Of a stretch of DNA of 13,133 nucleotides, positions 6,160 to 13,133 are shown piece after piece. Within the stretch, counting starts at the first letter, position 1. Every line of letters begins with the position of its first letter. The position numbers and the translations under genes are program-made. Origin of the DNA: Bacteroidota bacterium (GTDB lineage: Bacteria; Bacteroidota; Bacteroidia; Bacteroidales; Rikenellaceae); assembly GCA_023443765.1 (NCBI GenBank), contig JAEZTA010000166.1:1-13133 (forward strand). Reading direction: 5' to 3'. The notes below the pieces were generated by a model that saw nothing but the letters and a program-made list of their open reading frames with translations, was not told where the DNA came from and did no database searches.

Positions 6160-7800
6160 TCAGGCGTTTCGCCGCTCGATTTCGTTGATATTCGCGATCT
6201 TCTTCTTCCGGAGGAAGCCATAGACGCCGTCGAGATGCTCGATAACGCGCCCGTGGGAGAATTCGTAAATCTTGTGCGCCAGTCCGTCGAGGAAATCGCG
6301 GTCATGGGAGACGATGATCAATGTGCCGTCGAAAGCCATCAGCGCCTCTTTGAGAATCTCCTTGGTCTTCAGGTCGAGGTGGTTGGTCGGCTCGTCGAGG
6401 ATCAGCAGGTTAACCGGTTCGAGCAGCAATTTGATCATAGCCAGACGCGTCCGCTCACCGCCCGACAGTACTTTGACGAGCTTCTCGCTGGCCTCCTTGC
6501 CGAACATGAAGGCTCCGAGGATGTCGCGAATGCGGGTTCGGATGTCGCCTACGGCGATGTCGTCGATGGTCTTGAAGACGGTGATCGTCTCGTCGAGCCC
6601 CGACGCTTCGTTCTGCGCAAAGTAGCCGATCTTGACGTTGTGGCCCATCTGGATCGCGCCTTCGAAGTCGATCTGTCCCATGATGGCCTTGACCATCGTG
6701 GATTTACCTTCGCCGTTACGGCCCACGAAAGCGACCTTGTCGCCCCGCTCGATGGTCATCGACACGTCGCTGAATACGCGGTGGTCGCCGTATGCCTTGC
6801 CCAGTTCGGTCGTGATGACGGGATAGGAACCCGAACGCGGAGCGGGCGGAAAACGCAGGTTCAAGGCCGATGTATCCTCTTCGTCGACCTCGATAAGTTC
6901 CAGTTTTTCGAGCATCCGCACGCGCGACTGCACCTGGTTGGTCTTCGAATAGGTGCCTTTGAAGCGTTCGATGAACTCCCGGGTTTCAGCGATCATCTTC
7001 TGCTGGTTGTCGTAGGCCGCCTGCTGCTGTTCACGGCGCTCTTTGCGGAGTTCGAGGTAGTGCGAATAATTGACCTTGTAGTCGTAGATACGTCCGCGCG
7101 TGATCTCGATGGTGCGCGTGGTGATGTGGTCCACGAAGGCCTTGTCGTGCGAAATGACCATCACCGCTTTGGCGTTGTTCATTAGGAAATCCTCCAGCCA
7201 CTCGATGGATTCGATGTCGAGGTGGTTCGTCGGCTCGTCCAGCAATAGCAGATCGGGTTTCTGCAACAGCAGTTTGGCCAGCTCGATACGCATGCGCCAT
7301 CCGCCTGAAAATTCGGAGGTCTGGCGCGTGAAATCCGAGCGTTCGAAGCCCAGACCGAGCAGGATGCGCTCCACGTCTTCCTGGTAGTTGGTGAGGTCAA
7401 CGGCGTAGAATTTCTCGGAAATGGCCGTGACCTCCTCGATCAGCTTCATGTACGATTCGCTTTCGTAGTCGGTGCGGGTCGTAAGCTGTTCGTTGAGCGC
7501 TGCGATCTGTCGTTCGATCTCGAACAGGTGTTCGAAAGCCCGGGAAGTCTCTTCGACAAGCGTGCGGCCATCCTCGACCATCAGGTGCTGGGGCAGATAC
7601 CCTACTTTGCCGCCTTCGCCCACAGTCACGCGGCCTCGCGTCGGGGTACGCACCTCGGCGATGATCTTCAGCAGGGTCGATTTGCCGGCTCCGTTCTTAC
7701 CCATCAGGGCGATCCGGTCCTTGTCGCCGATGACGAAGGAGATGTCTTTGAAAAGCGTCGTGCCGCTGAACTCTACGGTCAGGGAGTCTATTGAAATCAT
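6160..7800 (-). CDS. ABC-F family ATPase (tandem ABC domains, ribosome-associated type)
   Basis: This 546-residue protein has two ABC ATPase domains and no membrane segment, the layout of the ABC-F family, soluble proteins that act at the ribosomal E site. Domain 1: Walker A GKNGAGKST (34-42), signature FSGGW (164-168), Walker B LLLLDEPTNHLD (184-195) and switch H218 in ISHD. Domain 2: GRNGEGKST (360-368), LSGGE (445-449), LLILDEPTNHLD (465-476) and H499. Between them a long charged, Gln/Arg-rich helical linker (about 241-320) corresponds to the P-site tRNA interaction motif. All catalytic residues are present. Which subgroup (Uup, EttA, YbiT, YkpA-like) I cannot settle. Nothing specifically suggests an antibiotic-resistance member, and a housekeeping translation role is more likely. 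It is monocistronic, with its own promoter box just upstream and a hairpin after the stop. Confidence 0.92.
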   Translation of the reverse strand: MISIDSLTVEFSGTTLFKDISFVIGDKDRIALMGKNGAGKSTLLKIIAEVRTPTRGRVTVGEGGKVGYLPQHLMVEDGRTLVEETSRAFEHLFEIERQIAALNEQLTTRTDYESESYMKLIEEVTAISEKFYAVDLTNYQEDVERILLGLGFERSDFTRQTSEFSGGWRMRIELAKLLLQKPDLLLLDEPTNHLDIESIEWLEDFLMNNAKAVMVISHDKAFVDHITTRTIEITRGRIYDYKVNYSHYLELRKERREQQQAAYDNQQKMIAETREFIERFKGTYSKTNQVQSRVRMLEKLELIEVDEEDTSALNLRFPPAPRSGSYPVITTELGKAYGDHRVFSDVSMTIERGDKVAFVGRNGEGKSTMVKAIMGQIDFEGAIQMGHNVKIGYFAQNEASGLDETITVFKTIDDIAVGDIRTRIRDILGAFMFGKEASEKLVKVLSGGERTRLAMIKLLLEPVNLLILDEPTNHLDLKTKEILKEALMAFDGTLIIVSHDRDFLDGLAHKIYEFSHGRVIEHLDGVYGFLRKKKIANINEIERRNA

Positions 7801-7821
7801 AAATTATCGCAGATTGAGCCG

Positions 7822-7829
7822 CAAAGGTA
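7822..7829 (-). promoter_or_regulatory. Bacteroidetes -7 promoter box for the ABC-F gene
   Basis: The minus strand reads TACCTTTG, matching TAnnTTTG, 22 bases before the ABC-F ATG. The implied leader is very short, about 15 bases. The box directly follows the T6 tract of the preceding operon's terminator, so the -33 region falls inside the terminator hairpin, and no clear TTTG is seen there. Confidence 0.6.
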
Positions 7830-7831
7830 CG

Positions 7832-7860
7832 AAAAAAGCCGCCTCGGACAGCGAAGCGGC
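7832..7860 (-). terminator. Terminator of the dnaN-to-thioesterase operon
   Basis: Read on the minus strand, a 9-bp stem (7852-7860 with 7838-7846, one C-A mismatch) has a 5-base loop and is followed at once by T6 (7837-7832). It lies about 25 bases after the thioesterase stop and separates this operon from the ABC-F gene. Confidence 0.85.
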
Positions 7861-7885
7861 ATGAAATAATCCGAAAATAGGAGCT

Positions 7886-8296
7886 TTATTCAGTCCAGCG
7901 GTTTCCGATCAATTCCAGGAACCACTCCGGGCAACGGCACGGGCGCCGCGAATCGCTGTGGATAAAGCCCAACTGGGTCATGCCCGTATTGAGCAGGTCA
8001 CCCTTCTCGTTGTAGATTTCGTAGAAGAAATTGATGCGTGTCGAGGGTTTCTCGCGGAGGATGATGCGCACCGTCAGCAGTTCGTCGAAATAGGCCGGCT
8101 TACGGTATTTCGACTGCACTTCGAGGATCGGCATCATGATGCCCCGGCGTTCGACCTCGGCGAACGACATGCCCAACTCCCGCAGGAACTCGCTGCGGGC
8201 GGCTTCATAGTAGCAGATGTAATTCGAATGGTGGCAAATAGCCATCTGGTCGGTGTGTTTGTACCACACGCGTATCTGACAATCGTGGCTCAACAT
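7886..8296 (-). CDS. Acyl-CoA thioesterase, 4HBT/YbgC-like hot-dog fold
   Basis: This 136-residue protein has the single hot-dog domain of the 4-hydroxybenzoyl-CoA thioesterase/YbgC family, which hydrolyses acyl-CoA or acyl-ACP thioesters. The active-site region near the N-terminus, VWYKHTDQMAICHHSNY (about 10-26), has the expected D-x6-H-x-N-Y spacing, with D16 as the probable catalytic aspartate. It is followed by the long helix YYEAARSEFLRELG. The rest (RYRKPAYFDELLTV-like strand, then INFFYEIYNEKGDLL) fits the fold, and length is normal for the family. The start is supported by AAAGGAAGA just upstream of the ATG, one of the few good Shine-Dalgarno sequences here. It starts 9 bases after the ribF stop and is the last gene of the minus-strand operon. 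The substrate is not readable from sequence. Confidence 0.88.
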   Translation of the reverse strand: MLSHDCQIRVWYKHTDQMAICHHSNYICYYEAARSEFLRELGMSFAEVERRGIMMPILEVQSKYRKPAYFDELLTVRIILREKPSTRINFFYEIYNEKGDLLNTGMTQLGFIHSDSRRPCRCPEWFLELIGNRWTE

Positions 8297-8305
8297 AGTC
8301 TTCCT

Positions 8306-8926
8306 TTATTTTTTGGTTTTCAATTCTTCGGAATCGGTCGTGCAGGGACTTTCCGTCGCCCCTAAAACCGGCTTATTAAGCTGGTAGCCGAGCAGTTGTT
8401 CGGCCTCCGCGGTTTTTCCGTTTTCGAGAAGCTGCCGGATCGCCGTCGAACTGACGTGCATGCCGTCGACCGTACACGGTTCTACCTTCACGACACGAAG
8501 CCGTCCCGATGCTGCGAGCGTCTCGCAGTCGATCCGGTTGTGGCCGAAACGGTGGTTGAACCCTGCGACGAGCGTTTCGGCTCCGACCCGCCCGATCAGG
8601 TAGTCGTTCACGAACTCTTCGCCCGAAAGGGCGCTGAACGTTTGGTCGAAGGGAATGACGATCACATTGTCGACTCCCAGTTGCTCCAGCAGGGCCAGTT
8701 TTTCGTCGAGCGTCGTCAGCAGGCGCAATCCTCCGGCCCTTCCCAGCGTGATGCGCGGATGTGGCTCAAAGGTCAGCACGATACTTTCGCCGTCGTTGGC
8801 GCGAGCCTCGGCAACCAGCCGCCCGATCAGGGCCCGGTGACCCCGGTGTACACCGTCATACGACCCGACGGTCACCGCCGGGCGGACGAAATGCGGAAGC
8901 GTATCGAAACCGTGAAAAACCCTCAT
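8306..8926 (-). CDS. ribF: FAD synthetase (RibF N-terminal type) without riboflavin kinase domain
   Basis: This 206-residue protein corresponds to the FMN adenylyltransferase half of bifunctional RibF, which makes FAD from FMN and ATP. Nucleotidyl-transferase landmarks: TVGSYDGVHRGH (19-30, HxGH at 27-30), TFEPHPR (52-58), GFNHRFGHNR (122-131) and VSSTAIRQLLENG (158-170). Usual RibF is about 310 residues and continues into a riboflavin kinase domain with a GRxxGxPTAN motif. Here the frame ends soon after LLGYQL in a short charged tail, and the next gene begins 9 bases later, so the kinase half is absent rather than frameshifted. I chose the ATG at 8926, preceded by GGGAGAGGGAGAG, over the in-frame GTG at 8944. 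It lies 22 bases after the rex stop. Riboflavin kinase activity must be encoded elsewhere, or this is a lineage-specific FAD synthetase. Confidence 0.85.
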   Translation of the reverse strand: MRVFHGFDTLPHFVRPAVTVGSYDGVHRGHRALIGRLVAEARANDGESIVLTFEPHPRITLGRAGGLRLLTTLDEKLALLEQLGVDNVIVIPFDQTFSALSGEEFVNDYLIGRVGAETLVAGFNHRFGHNRIDCETLAASGRLRVVKVEPCTVDGMHVSSTAIRQLLENGKTAEAEQLLGYQLNKPVLGATESPCTTDSEELKTKK

Positions 8927-8948
8927 CTCTCCCTCTCCCGGCACGCGT

Positions 8949-9596
8949 TTACGAATTACTCCCGTCGCTCTCCTTGACGAAGTAGGCGACTTTTTCGAGC
9001 AGCGTGGTGATGTCGTAGTTCTCGACGATGATTCCCTGCGGGAAATTCAGCGGCGTGGAGGTGAAGTTCAGTACACCCCGTATGCCGGCATTGATGATCG
9101 GCAGCACAAGGTTCGGGGCCACCTTCGTCGGCGATGAGACGATGACAATCGAAATATCCTTGTCCTCGACCACCTCTTCGAAGGTGTCCATATGGTAACA
9201 TGGAATGCCGTCAATGGTCTTGCCGACCTTCTCGGGATCGACATCGAACGCTGCGGTGATCTTCAGTTTGAGACCCTTGCCGTTGAAATATTTGGTGATG
9301 GCCTGGCCCAGGTGGCCCATGCCCAGCACGGCGATGTTCATCGCCGAAGGGCTGTCGAGGATGCGGCTGATGTACTCGATCAGCACCTGCACGTCGTAGC
9401 CTTTCTTCGTGTCGCTCGAAAAACCGATCAGCATCAGGTCGCGGCGCACCTGCACGGCCGTAATGCCGTGAATGCCGGCCAGTACGTGCGAAAAAATGTG
9501 CGTGATGCCCTGCCGGTGGCTGGCGAGCAGCGTGCGGCGGTATTCGCTCAGTCGCTCGATGGTTTTTTCCGGAATCGTATTCGTCAGGGATGCCAT
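8949..9596 (-). CDS. rex: Redox-sensing transcriptional repressor Rex
   Basis: Rex is a dimeric repressor that reads the NADH/NAD+ ratio and releases DNA when NADH binds, controlling fermentation and respiration genes. The 215-residue length is normal. The N-terminal winged helix (about 1-80) shows the family pattern: IPEKTIERLSEYRRTL, then the recognition segment TAVQVRRDLMLIGF and GYDVQVLIEYI. The Rossmann domain follows with VLGMGHLGQAI (GxGxxG, about 90-100) and an acidic residue at the end of the second strand (AAFDVDPEKVG). The C-terminal helix LLEKVAYFVKE is the domain-swapped dimer helix of Rex. It is the fourth visible gene in the dnaN operon, 7 bases after the LysM gene. I found no complete Rex operator in the window, so its targets, including possible self-control from an upstream promoter, lie outside. 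Confidence 0.93.
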   Translation of the reverse strand: MASLTNTIPEKTIERLSEYRRTLLASHRQGITHIFSHVLAGIHGITAVQVRRDLMLIGFSSDTKKGYDVQVLIEYISRILDSPSAMNIAVLGMGHLGQAITKYFNGKGLKLKITAAFDVDPEKVGKTIDGIPCYHMDTFEEVVEDKDISIVIVSSPTKVAPNLVLPIINAGIRGVLNFTSTPLNFPQGIIVENYDITTLLEKVAYFVKESDGSNS

Positions 9597-9603
9597 GGCT
9601 CTG

Positions 9604-11430
9604 TTATTCGATGGTTATGGTGAAGTCGCTGTTGTAGTTGACCCGCGTCCAGTTGCGGTTGACGTGGTTCTCGCGGCCTTCGTCCTGCCCGAACAGATAG
9701 GTCGTCTGCAACGGCATATAGCGGCGGCCTTCGAGGTCGTACTCGATGTCGCCGTACATCGCCGGGGCAAAGATCATCGCCGTGTCGTAACCCCGGTAAG
9801 AGAAGAGAGTCGGAAGCGCGCCGAACGAACGGATGTAGGCGCTGTCGAACGCTTTTACAGTCTCCGAATCGCGCTTGGCGTGGTAGGTCGAGAAGAAGAT
9901 CACGCGGTTCTTGAAGAACATCGCGCGGTCGACGGTGTTGTAGCGGTTCCAGCGGGTGTTGCCCAGCACCACGAAGCGGGGGGCCGTGCGGCCGCGGCTC
10001 GTGAGGCTCGTATCGGCCGACGCGAGAGCCGCAAGGATGCGGTCGATGTCCACCTCGCTGTCGGAAAGGATGATGAAAACATTGTCGTCCGTATTTTCCA
10101 GCAGCGGCGTGAGGTCGCTCGGGCTGTTGGCCGAACGCGACGACGGATGCTCGTATTTATAGGTATACCGGCGGTATTCCGAATCCCCCAGCAGTGCGAG
10201 CATCTCGCGTTCGAACTCCTTGTCGGTCGTCTCGGTGTAGATCAGCGTCACGCGCCGGTCGCCGTTCACCAGGTCGCCCGCCTTCTCGTATTTGCGCGAA
10301 GGATCGGGGGCAAGCTGGAACAGCACGTCGCTGTTCGTCGCCTCGATGTTGGCCAGCGGCGACACCACAGGGATGTGTTTGCGCTCGGCGAAACGAATCA
10401 CCGGGGCCAGTCCCTCTTCGTAGACCGGGCCGACGATCAGGTTGGCTTTGCGGAAAGCGTCGCTCTCGACGATCTCGCGGATGCGCGCCGAATCGCGGGC
10501 TGTATTATAAAGGTCCACATTCACCGAACGGCCGTATTTGACCTTTACACTGTCCAGTCCCAGCAGGAAACCCTGGTAAAATTCCAGGTAGTTGCCATTG
10601 GCCTCGCCGTCGACGGCAAGGGGCAGCAGCAGCGCCACGTTGAGCGGATCGCTGGCCCGGAGCGCCCGGAAGTCGATCTGAACGGCTTGATGCTCCGCAT
10701 TCCGAATGCTGTCTTGCAACCGGAGGCTGTCGACGCCCGCAGGGGCTTCTCCGGCCTTGGATACGGGAATCTTGACCATGGCCCCGGCCTTGAGGTCTGC
10801 GGGTTTCAGCCCGCCGTTGAGCGCGCTGAATTCGGCCTCCGTGATCCCGAAGCGGCGCGAAAGCGAATAGAACGTCTCGCCCGGATGGACGATGTGGTAG
10901 GCCGTGCCCTCTTCGGCCACGCTGTTGAGCGACTGGCGATACTCCTCCCACTGCTCCTTCGTGCCGGCTTCGTCCTCCGAACCGATCTGTTTCTTGCGGA
11001 TCAGGATACGTTCGCCGAGGCGCATGTGCAACGGATCGAGATTCGGGTTGTCCTCCAGAATGGTCTTCACCGGAATCTCGTACTGCCGCGAAATGGCATA
11101 GAGCGTTTCGCCCTTCGAGATAAAATGGAAATCGAAGGTCTTGCGCAGTTTCTTATCCGATTTGGGCTCGGGAACATCGGCCACAAAGGGAATCTTGATG
11201 TTCTCGGCGGTTTTCAGGCCGCGGGCGATCGAAGGGTTGTTTTCGAGAATCACTTTCTCGCCCACCCCGTAGGTTTTCGAAAGTCCGTAGAGTGTCTCGC
11301 CCGCCTGCACCGTGTGGATGTAATACTTCGCTCCGTTGATGTAGACGATCGTCTGGGACTTCTCGGCCGCCAGGGCGCAGAGGCCCCACGTGATCATCAG
11401 GAGTGTGGCAAAGAGTCGTTTCATCGTCAT
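9604..11430 (-). CDS. Exported LysM protein with periplasmic-binding-protein-like domain
   Basis: This 608-residue protein has a signal peptide (KRLFATLLMITWGLCALAA, cleaved near residue 22) and no good lipobox. Three LysM repeats follow: about 36-82 (IHTVQAGETLYGLSKTYGV), 101-146 (ISKGETLYAISRQYEI) and 177-223 (VHPGETFYSLSRRFGI), a module that binds peptidoglycan N-acetylglucosamine. From about 263 to the end the sequence resembles the type I periplasmic-binding-protein fold of Leu/Ile/Val-binding proteins (NVALLLPLAVD, FYQGFLLGLD, LIVGPVYEEGLAPVI, IPVVSPLAN). No transporter genes are nearby, so a wall-anchored sensor or regulator is more likely than a transport receptor. E. coli LpoA also uses this fold to activate a penicillin-binding protein; a similar role is only an analogy. 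The start overlaps the exonuclease stop by ATGA; a second ATG at codon 3 is also possible. Confidence 0.88.
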   Translation of the reverse strand: MTMKRLFATLLMITWGLCALAAEKSQTIVYINGAKYYIHTVQAGETLYGLSKTYGVGEKVILENNPSIARGLKTAENIKIPFVADVPEPKSDKKLRKTFDFHFISKGETLYAISRQYEIPVKTILEDNPNLDPLHMRLGERILIRKKQIGSEDEAGTKEQWEEYRQSLNSVAEEGTAYHIVHPGETFYSLSRRFGITEAEFSALNGGLKPADLKAGAMVKIPVSKAGEAPAGVDSLRLQDSIRNAEHQAVQIDFRALRASDPLNVALLLPLAVDGEANGNYLEFYQGFLLGLDSVKVKYGRSVNVDLYNTARDSARIREIVESDAFRKANLIVGPVYEEGLAPVIRFAERKHIPVVSPLANIEATNSDVLFQLAPDPSRKYEKAGDLVNGDRRVTLIYTETTDKEFEREMLALLGDSEYRRYTYKYEHPSSRSANSPSDLTPLLENTDDNVFIILSDSEVDIDRILAALASADTSLTSRGRTAPRFVVLGNTRWNRYNTVDRAMFFKNRVIFFSTYHAKRDSETVKAFDSAYIRSFGALPTLFSYRGYDTAMIFAPAMYGDIEYDLEGRRYMPLQTTYLFGQDEGRENHVNRNWTRVNYNSDFTITIE

Positions 11431-12194
11431 TTCGTTTTTTCGCGCATCCGGATCTCGGTGATGACCTTCTTGGTGTAGAGCGGGAAATCGCCGTTCATCA
11501 TCCAGGCGTAGTAGCTGGGCTCGATGCGGAACACCTCAGCGACCGAACGGCCCTTGTACTTGCCGAACCCGAAGACCTCCTCGCCCTTTTCGTTGAAAAG
11601 GATACGCCCGGCATAGTCAGCCGACTCGGCGCGGCACGAGTATTCGGCCAGCTTGTCAACGTCGTTCTCCAGGTCGTCGTAACGATCCAACTGGGCCATC
11701 AGCACCTCGTAGGTAGCCTTCGTGTCGGCCTCGGCCGAGTGGGCATCCTCCAGGTCCCGGTCGCAATAGAATTTGTAGGCCGCGACCAGCGTGCGCTGCT
11801 CCTTCTTGTGGAAGATATTCTGCACGTCGATGAACTTGCGGCGTTTGAAATCCACTTCCACACCGGCGCGCAGAAACTCCTCGACCAGCACAGGCAGGTC
11901 GAAGCGGTTCGAGTTGAATCCGCCGAAATCGCAGCCGCGGACGAACTGTTCGAGCGACCGCGCGACCTGCGCGAACGTCGGACAGTCCTTCACATCCTCG
12001 TCCGTGATTCCGTGTACGGCGGTAGCCTCCTCGGGAATGTGCATCTCGGGGTTGAGCCGCCGGGTTTTGGTGATCTCCTCGCCGTCGGGCATGACCTTGA
12101 CCATCGAAATTTCCACGATGCGGTCCCGTGCGGTATCCACGCCGGTGGTTTCGAGGTCGAAGAATATGATCGGGCGTTTGAGGTTTAACTTCAT
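11427..12194 (-). CDS. DnaQ-like DEDDh 3'-5' exonuclease with C-terminal DUF3820-like module
   Basis: This 255-residue protein has the exonuclease fold of the DnaQ/epsilon family, which removes nucleotides from 3' ends in proofreading or repair. All five DEDDh residues are visible: D13 and E15 (FFDLETTG), D99 (NSNRFDLPVL), H152 and D157 (AHSAEADTKAT). After the nuclease domain (about 1-175), the C-terminus carries VFGFGKYKGRSVAEV (207-221) and SYYAWMMNGDFP (227-238). That pattern is typical of the small DUF3820/QSregVF-like module (FGKYKG, YLxWxxxxxFP), whose role is unclear to me. The gene starts 13 bases after dnaN and overlaps the next start by 4 bases, so translation is probably coupled. 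Sitting beside the beta clamp suggests a replication-linked role. Whether it is the main polymerase III proofreader or an accessory exonuclease cannot be told. Confidence 0.9.
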   Translation of the reverse strand: MKLNLKRPIIFFDLETTGVDTARDRIVEISMVKVMPDGEEITKTRRLNPEMHIPEEATAVHGITDEDVKDCPTFAQVARSLEQFVRGCDFGGFNSNRFDLPVLVEEFLRAGVEVDFKRRKFIDVQNIFHKKEQRTLVAAYKFYCDRDLEDAHSAEADTKATYEVLMAQLDRYDDLENDVDKLAEYSCRAESADYAGRILFNEKGEEVFGFGKYKGRSVAEVFRIEPSYYAWMMNGDFPLYTKKVITEIRMREKTK

Positions 12195-12207
12195 TCTCTG
12201 ACGGCCG

Positions 12208-13133
12208 TTATGCGTTGATCATCATCGGCATCAGCAGCATCAGCGTCGCGCTGGTCTGCTTGTCGTCATAGATAGGTTTGAAGACGCCTGCGCGGGTCGA
12301 GTCGGCCAGTTCCACCACTACGGTCGGGGTGTCCATGTTCGAAAGGATTTCGACGAGGAACGTCGATTTGAAGCCGATCGAAATGGCCTGTCCGTCGTAG
12401 CTGCACGAAATCGTCTCGTTGGCCGACACCGAGAAGTCGATGTCCTGCGCCGTGAGGGTGATCTGGTTGCCGGCGATGTCCATGCGGATCAGGTTCGTCG
12501 TGGGATTCGAGCAGACGGCCACGCGCTTGATGCCGTTGACCAGTTCGATACGGTCCACCAGCACCTTATTGGGGTTGTTGGCCGGGATCACGGCGTTGTA
12601 ATTCGGGTAGTTGCCCTCGATCAGGCGGCAGACGAGCGTGTGGCTCTTGAGCTTGAACAGGGCGTTCTTCGAGTCGAATGCCACGTCGATGGCGTCGTCC
12701 TCCTTGAGCAGCACCGATTTCAGCAGGTTGGCGGGCTTCTTCGGGAGGATGAACGATGCCGTCACGTCGTTTTCGGTCTCGGCCTCGTATTTCACGAGCT
12801 TGTGCGCGTCGGTTCCGACGAACGTGAGCGAGTTGGGCGCCAGGTTGATATAGATGCCGTTCATCACGGGGCGAAGTTCATCGTCCGCCGTGGCGAAAAT
12901 TGTCTTGTTGATGCCGTTTACGAGGGTGTCCACGTCGAGGCGCAACTCCTTCTTCTCGGCGCTCAGTTGCGGCACGGCCGGATAGCTTACGGCGCTGGCT
13001 CCGGGGATCGAGAGCGATCCGCTCTTCCAGTTGATCTTGATCTCCCAGTTCTTGTCGTTGACCTCGATGGTCAGCGGCAGTTCGGGGAACTCCTTCAGCG
13101 AGTCGAGCATCAGTTTGGCCGGCGCGGCGATCG
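12208..13133 (-). CDS. dnaN: DNA polymerase III beta subunit (sliding clamp), N-terminus outside window
   Basis: The beta clamp is a ring-shaped dimer that holds DNA polymerase III and other partners on DNA. About 307 residues are visible; the frame stays open to the window end, so roughly 65 N-terminal residues are missing (family length about 370). The methionine at 13110 is internal: the codons before it (AAPAKL) join the family's PAKLLLDxLKELPE-like helix. Recognisable segments are NGIYINLAPNSLTFVGTDAHKLV (second domain), LIEGNYPNYNAVIP, and the hydrophobic C-terminus LMLLMPMMINA, where clamps carry the partner-binding LxMP(M) pocket residues. It is the first visible gene of the minus-strand operon that continues to the thioesterase. 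No dnaA or dnaA-box cluster is visible, so nothing here marks an origin. Confidence 0.95.
   Translation of the reverse strand, partial: IAAPAKLMLDSLKEFPELPLTIEVNDKNWEIKINWKSGSLSIPGASAVSYPAVPQLSAEKKELRLDVDTLVNGINKTIFATADDELRPVMNGIYINLAPNSLTFVGTDAHKLVKYEAETENDVTASFILPKKPANLLKSVLLKEDDAIDVAFDSKNALFKLKSHTLVCRLIEGNYPNYNAVIPANNPNKVLVDRIELVNGIKRVAVCSNPTTNLIRMDIAGNQITLTAQDIDFSVSANETISCSYDGQAISIGFKSTFLVEILSNMDTPTVVVELADSTRAGVFKPIYDDKQTSATLMLLMPMMINA

Noticed and set aside
6235..7185. Open frame of about 316 codons on the + strand opposite the ABC-F gene
   Set aside because: Antisense shadow of two well-defined ABC domains; no domain is recognised in it.
8927..8944. GTG start for ribF, 18 bases upstream of the chosen ATG
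   Set aside because: The GTG-to-ATG stretch is purine-rich and works better as a ribosome binding site. Family proteins begin close to MRVFHG.
9472..11478. Open frame of about 668 codons on the + strand opposite the LysM gene
   Set aside because: Antisense shadow. It spans a gene junction, has a biased residue make-up, and the minus strand carries clear LysM and signal-peptide features.
12201..12208. 8-base palindrome ACGGCCGT between dnaN and the exonuclease gene
   Set aside because: Too short to mean much in GC-rich DNA, with no T tract or promoter beside it.

Overview
The window reads as chromosomal housekeeping DNA from a GC-rich member of the Bacteroidales. Rikenellaceae/Alistipes is my best guess. 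The evidence is the Bacteroidetes-type promoter boxes (TAnnTTTG) at three places, the scarcity of strong Shine-Dalgarno sequences, an HtpG with a long charged insertion in its C-terminal domain, a large TlpA-type lipoprotein, and a LysM protein fused to a periplasmic-binding-protein fold. The genus is inference. No phage, IS, CRISPR, tRNA or rRNA is visible.

Layout. Left end, + strand: the 3' part of a thioredoxin gene, followed after 5 bases by an aldose 1-epimerase-like gene. A strong bidirectional terminator separates these from a convergent minus-strand nitroreductase. About 200 bases between the divergent nitroreductase and htpG hold control elements: a TATCTTTG box for the nitroreductase and, for htpG, a CTGACA/TGTCAG palindrome next to a sigma-54-like element. 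The htpG reading frame is broken by one in-frame TAA at 3685-3687. The remaining 130 codons stay open, so the chaperone is present as a 555-residue piece and a C-terminal piece. A perfect 13-bp terminator follows. Next come a promoter and a monocistronic gene for a 626-residue lipoprotein with a C-terminal thioredoxin domain (WCKPC). It converges on a minus-strand ABC-F ATPase gene across a shared hairpin.

Right half, all minus strand: dnaN (beta clamp, N-terminus outside the window), a DEDDh exonuclease, the LysM/periplasmic-binding-fold protein, the redox repressor Rex, a short RibF with only the FAD-synthetase half, and a hot-dog thioesterase. Gaps are 4-13 bases, with one 4-base ATGA overlap, so this is very probably one operon. 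It ends in a hairpin plus T6 at 7832-7860, and the promoter box of the ABC-F gene lies just downstream of that T tract. The operon mixes DNA replication, wall-associated and redox/flavin functions.

Points most worth a second look: the nonsense codon in htpG and whether both pieces are made, the palindrome/sigma-54-like control region of htpG, and the RibF that lacks a riboflavin kinase domain. I saw no clearly undescribed multi-gene system here.
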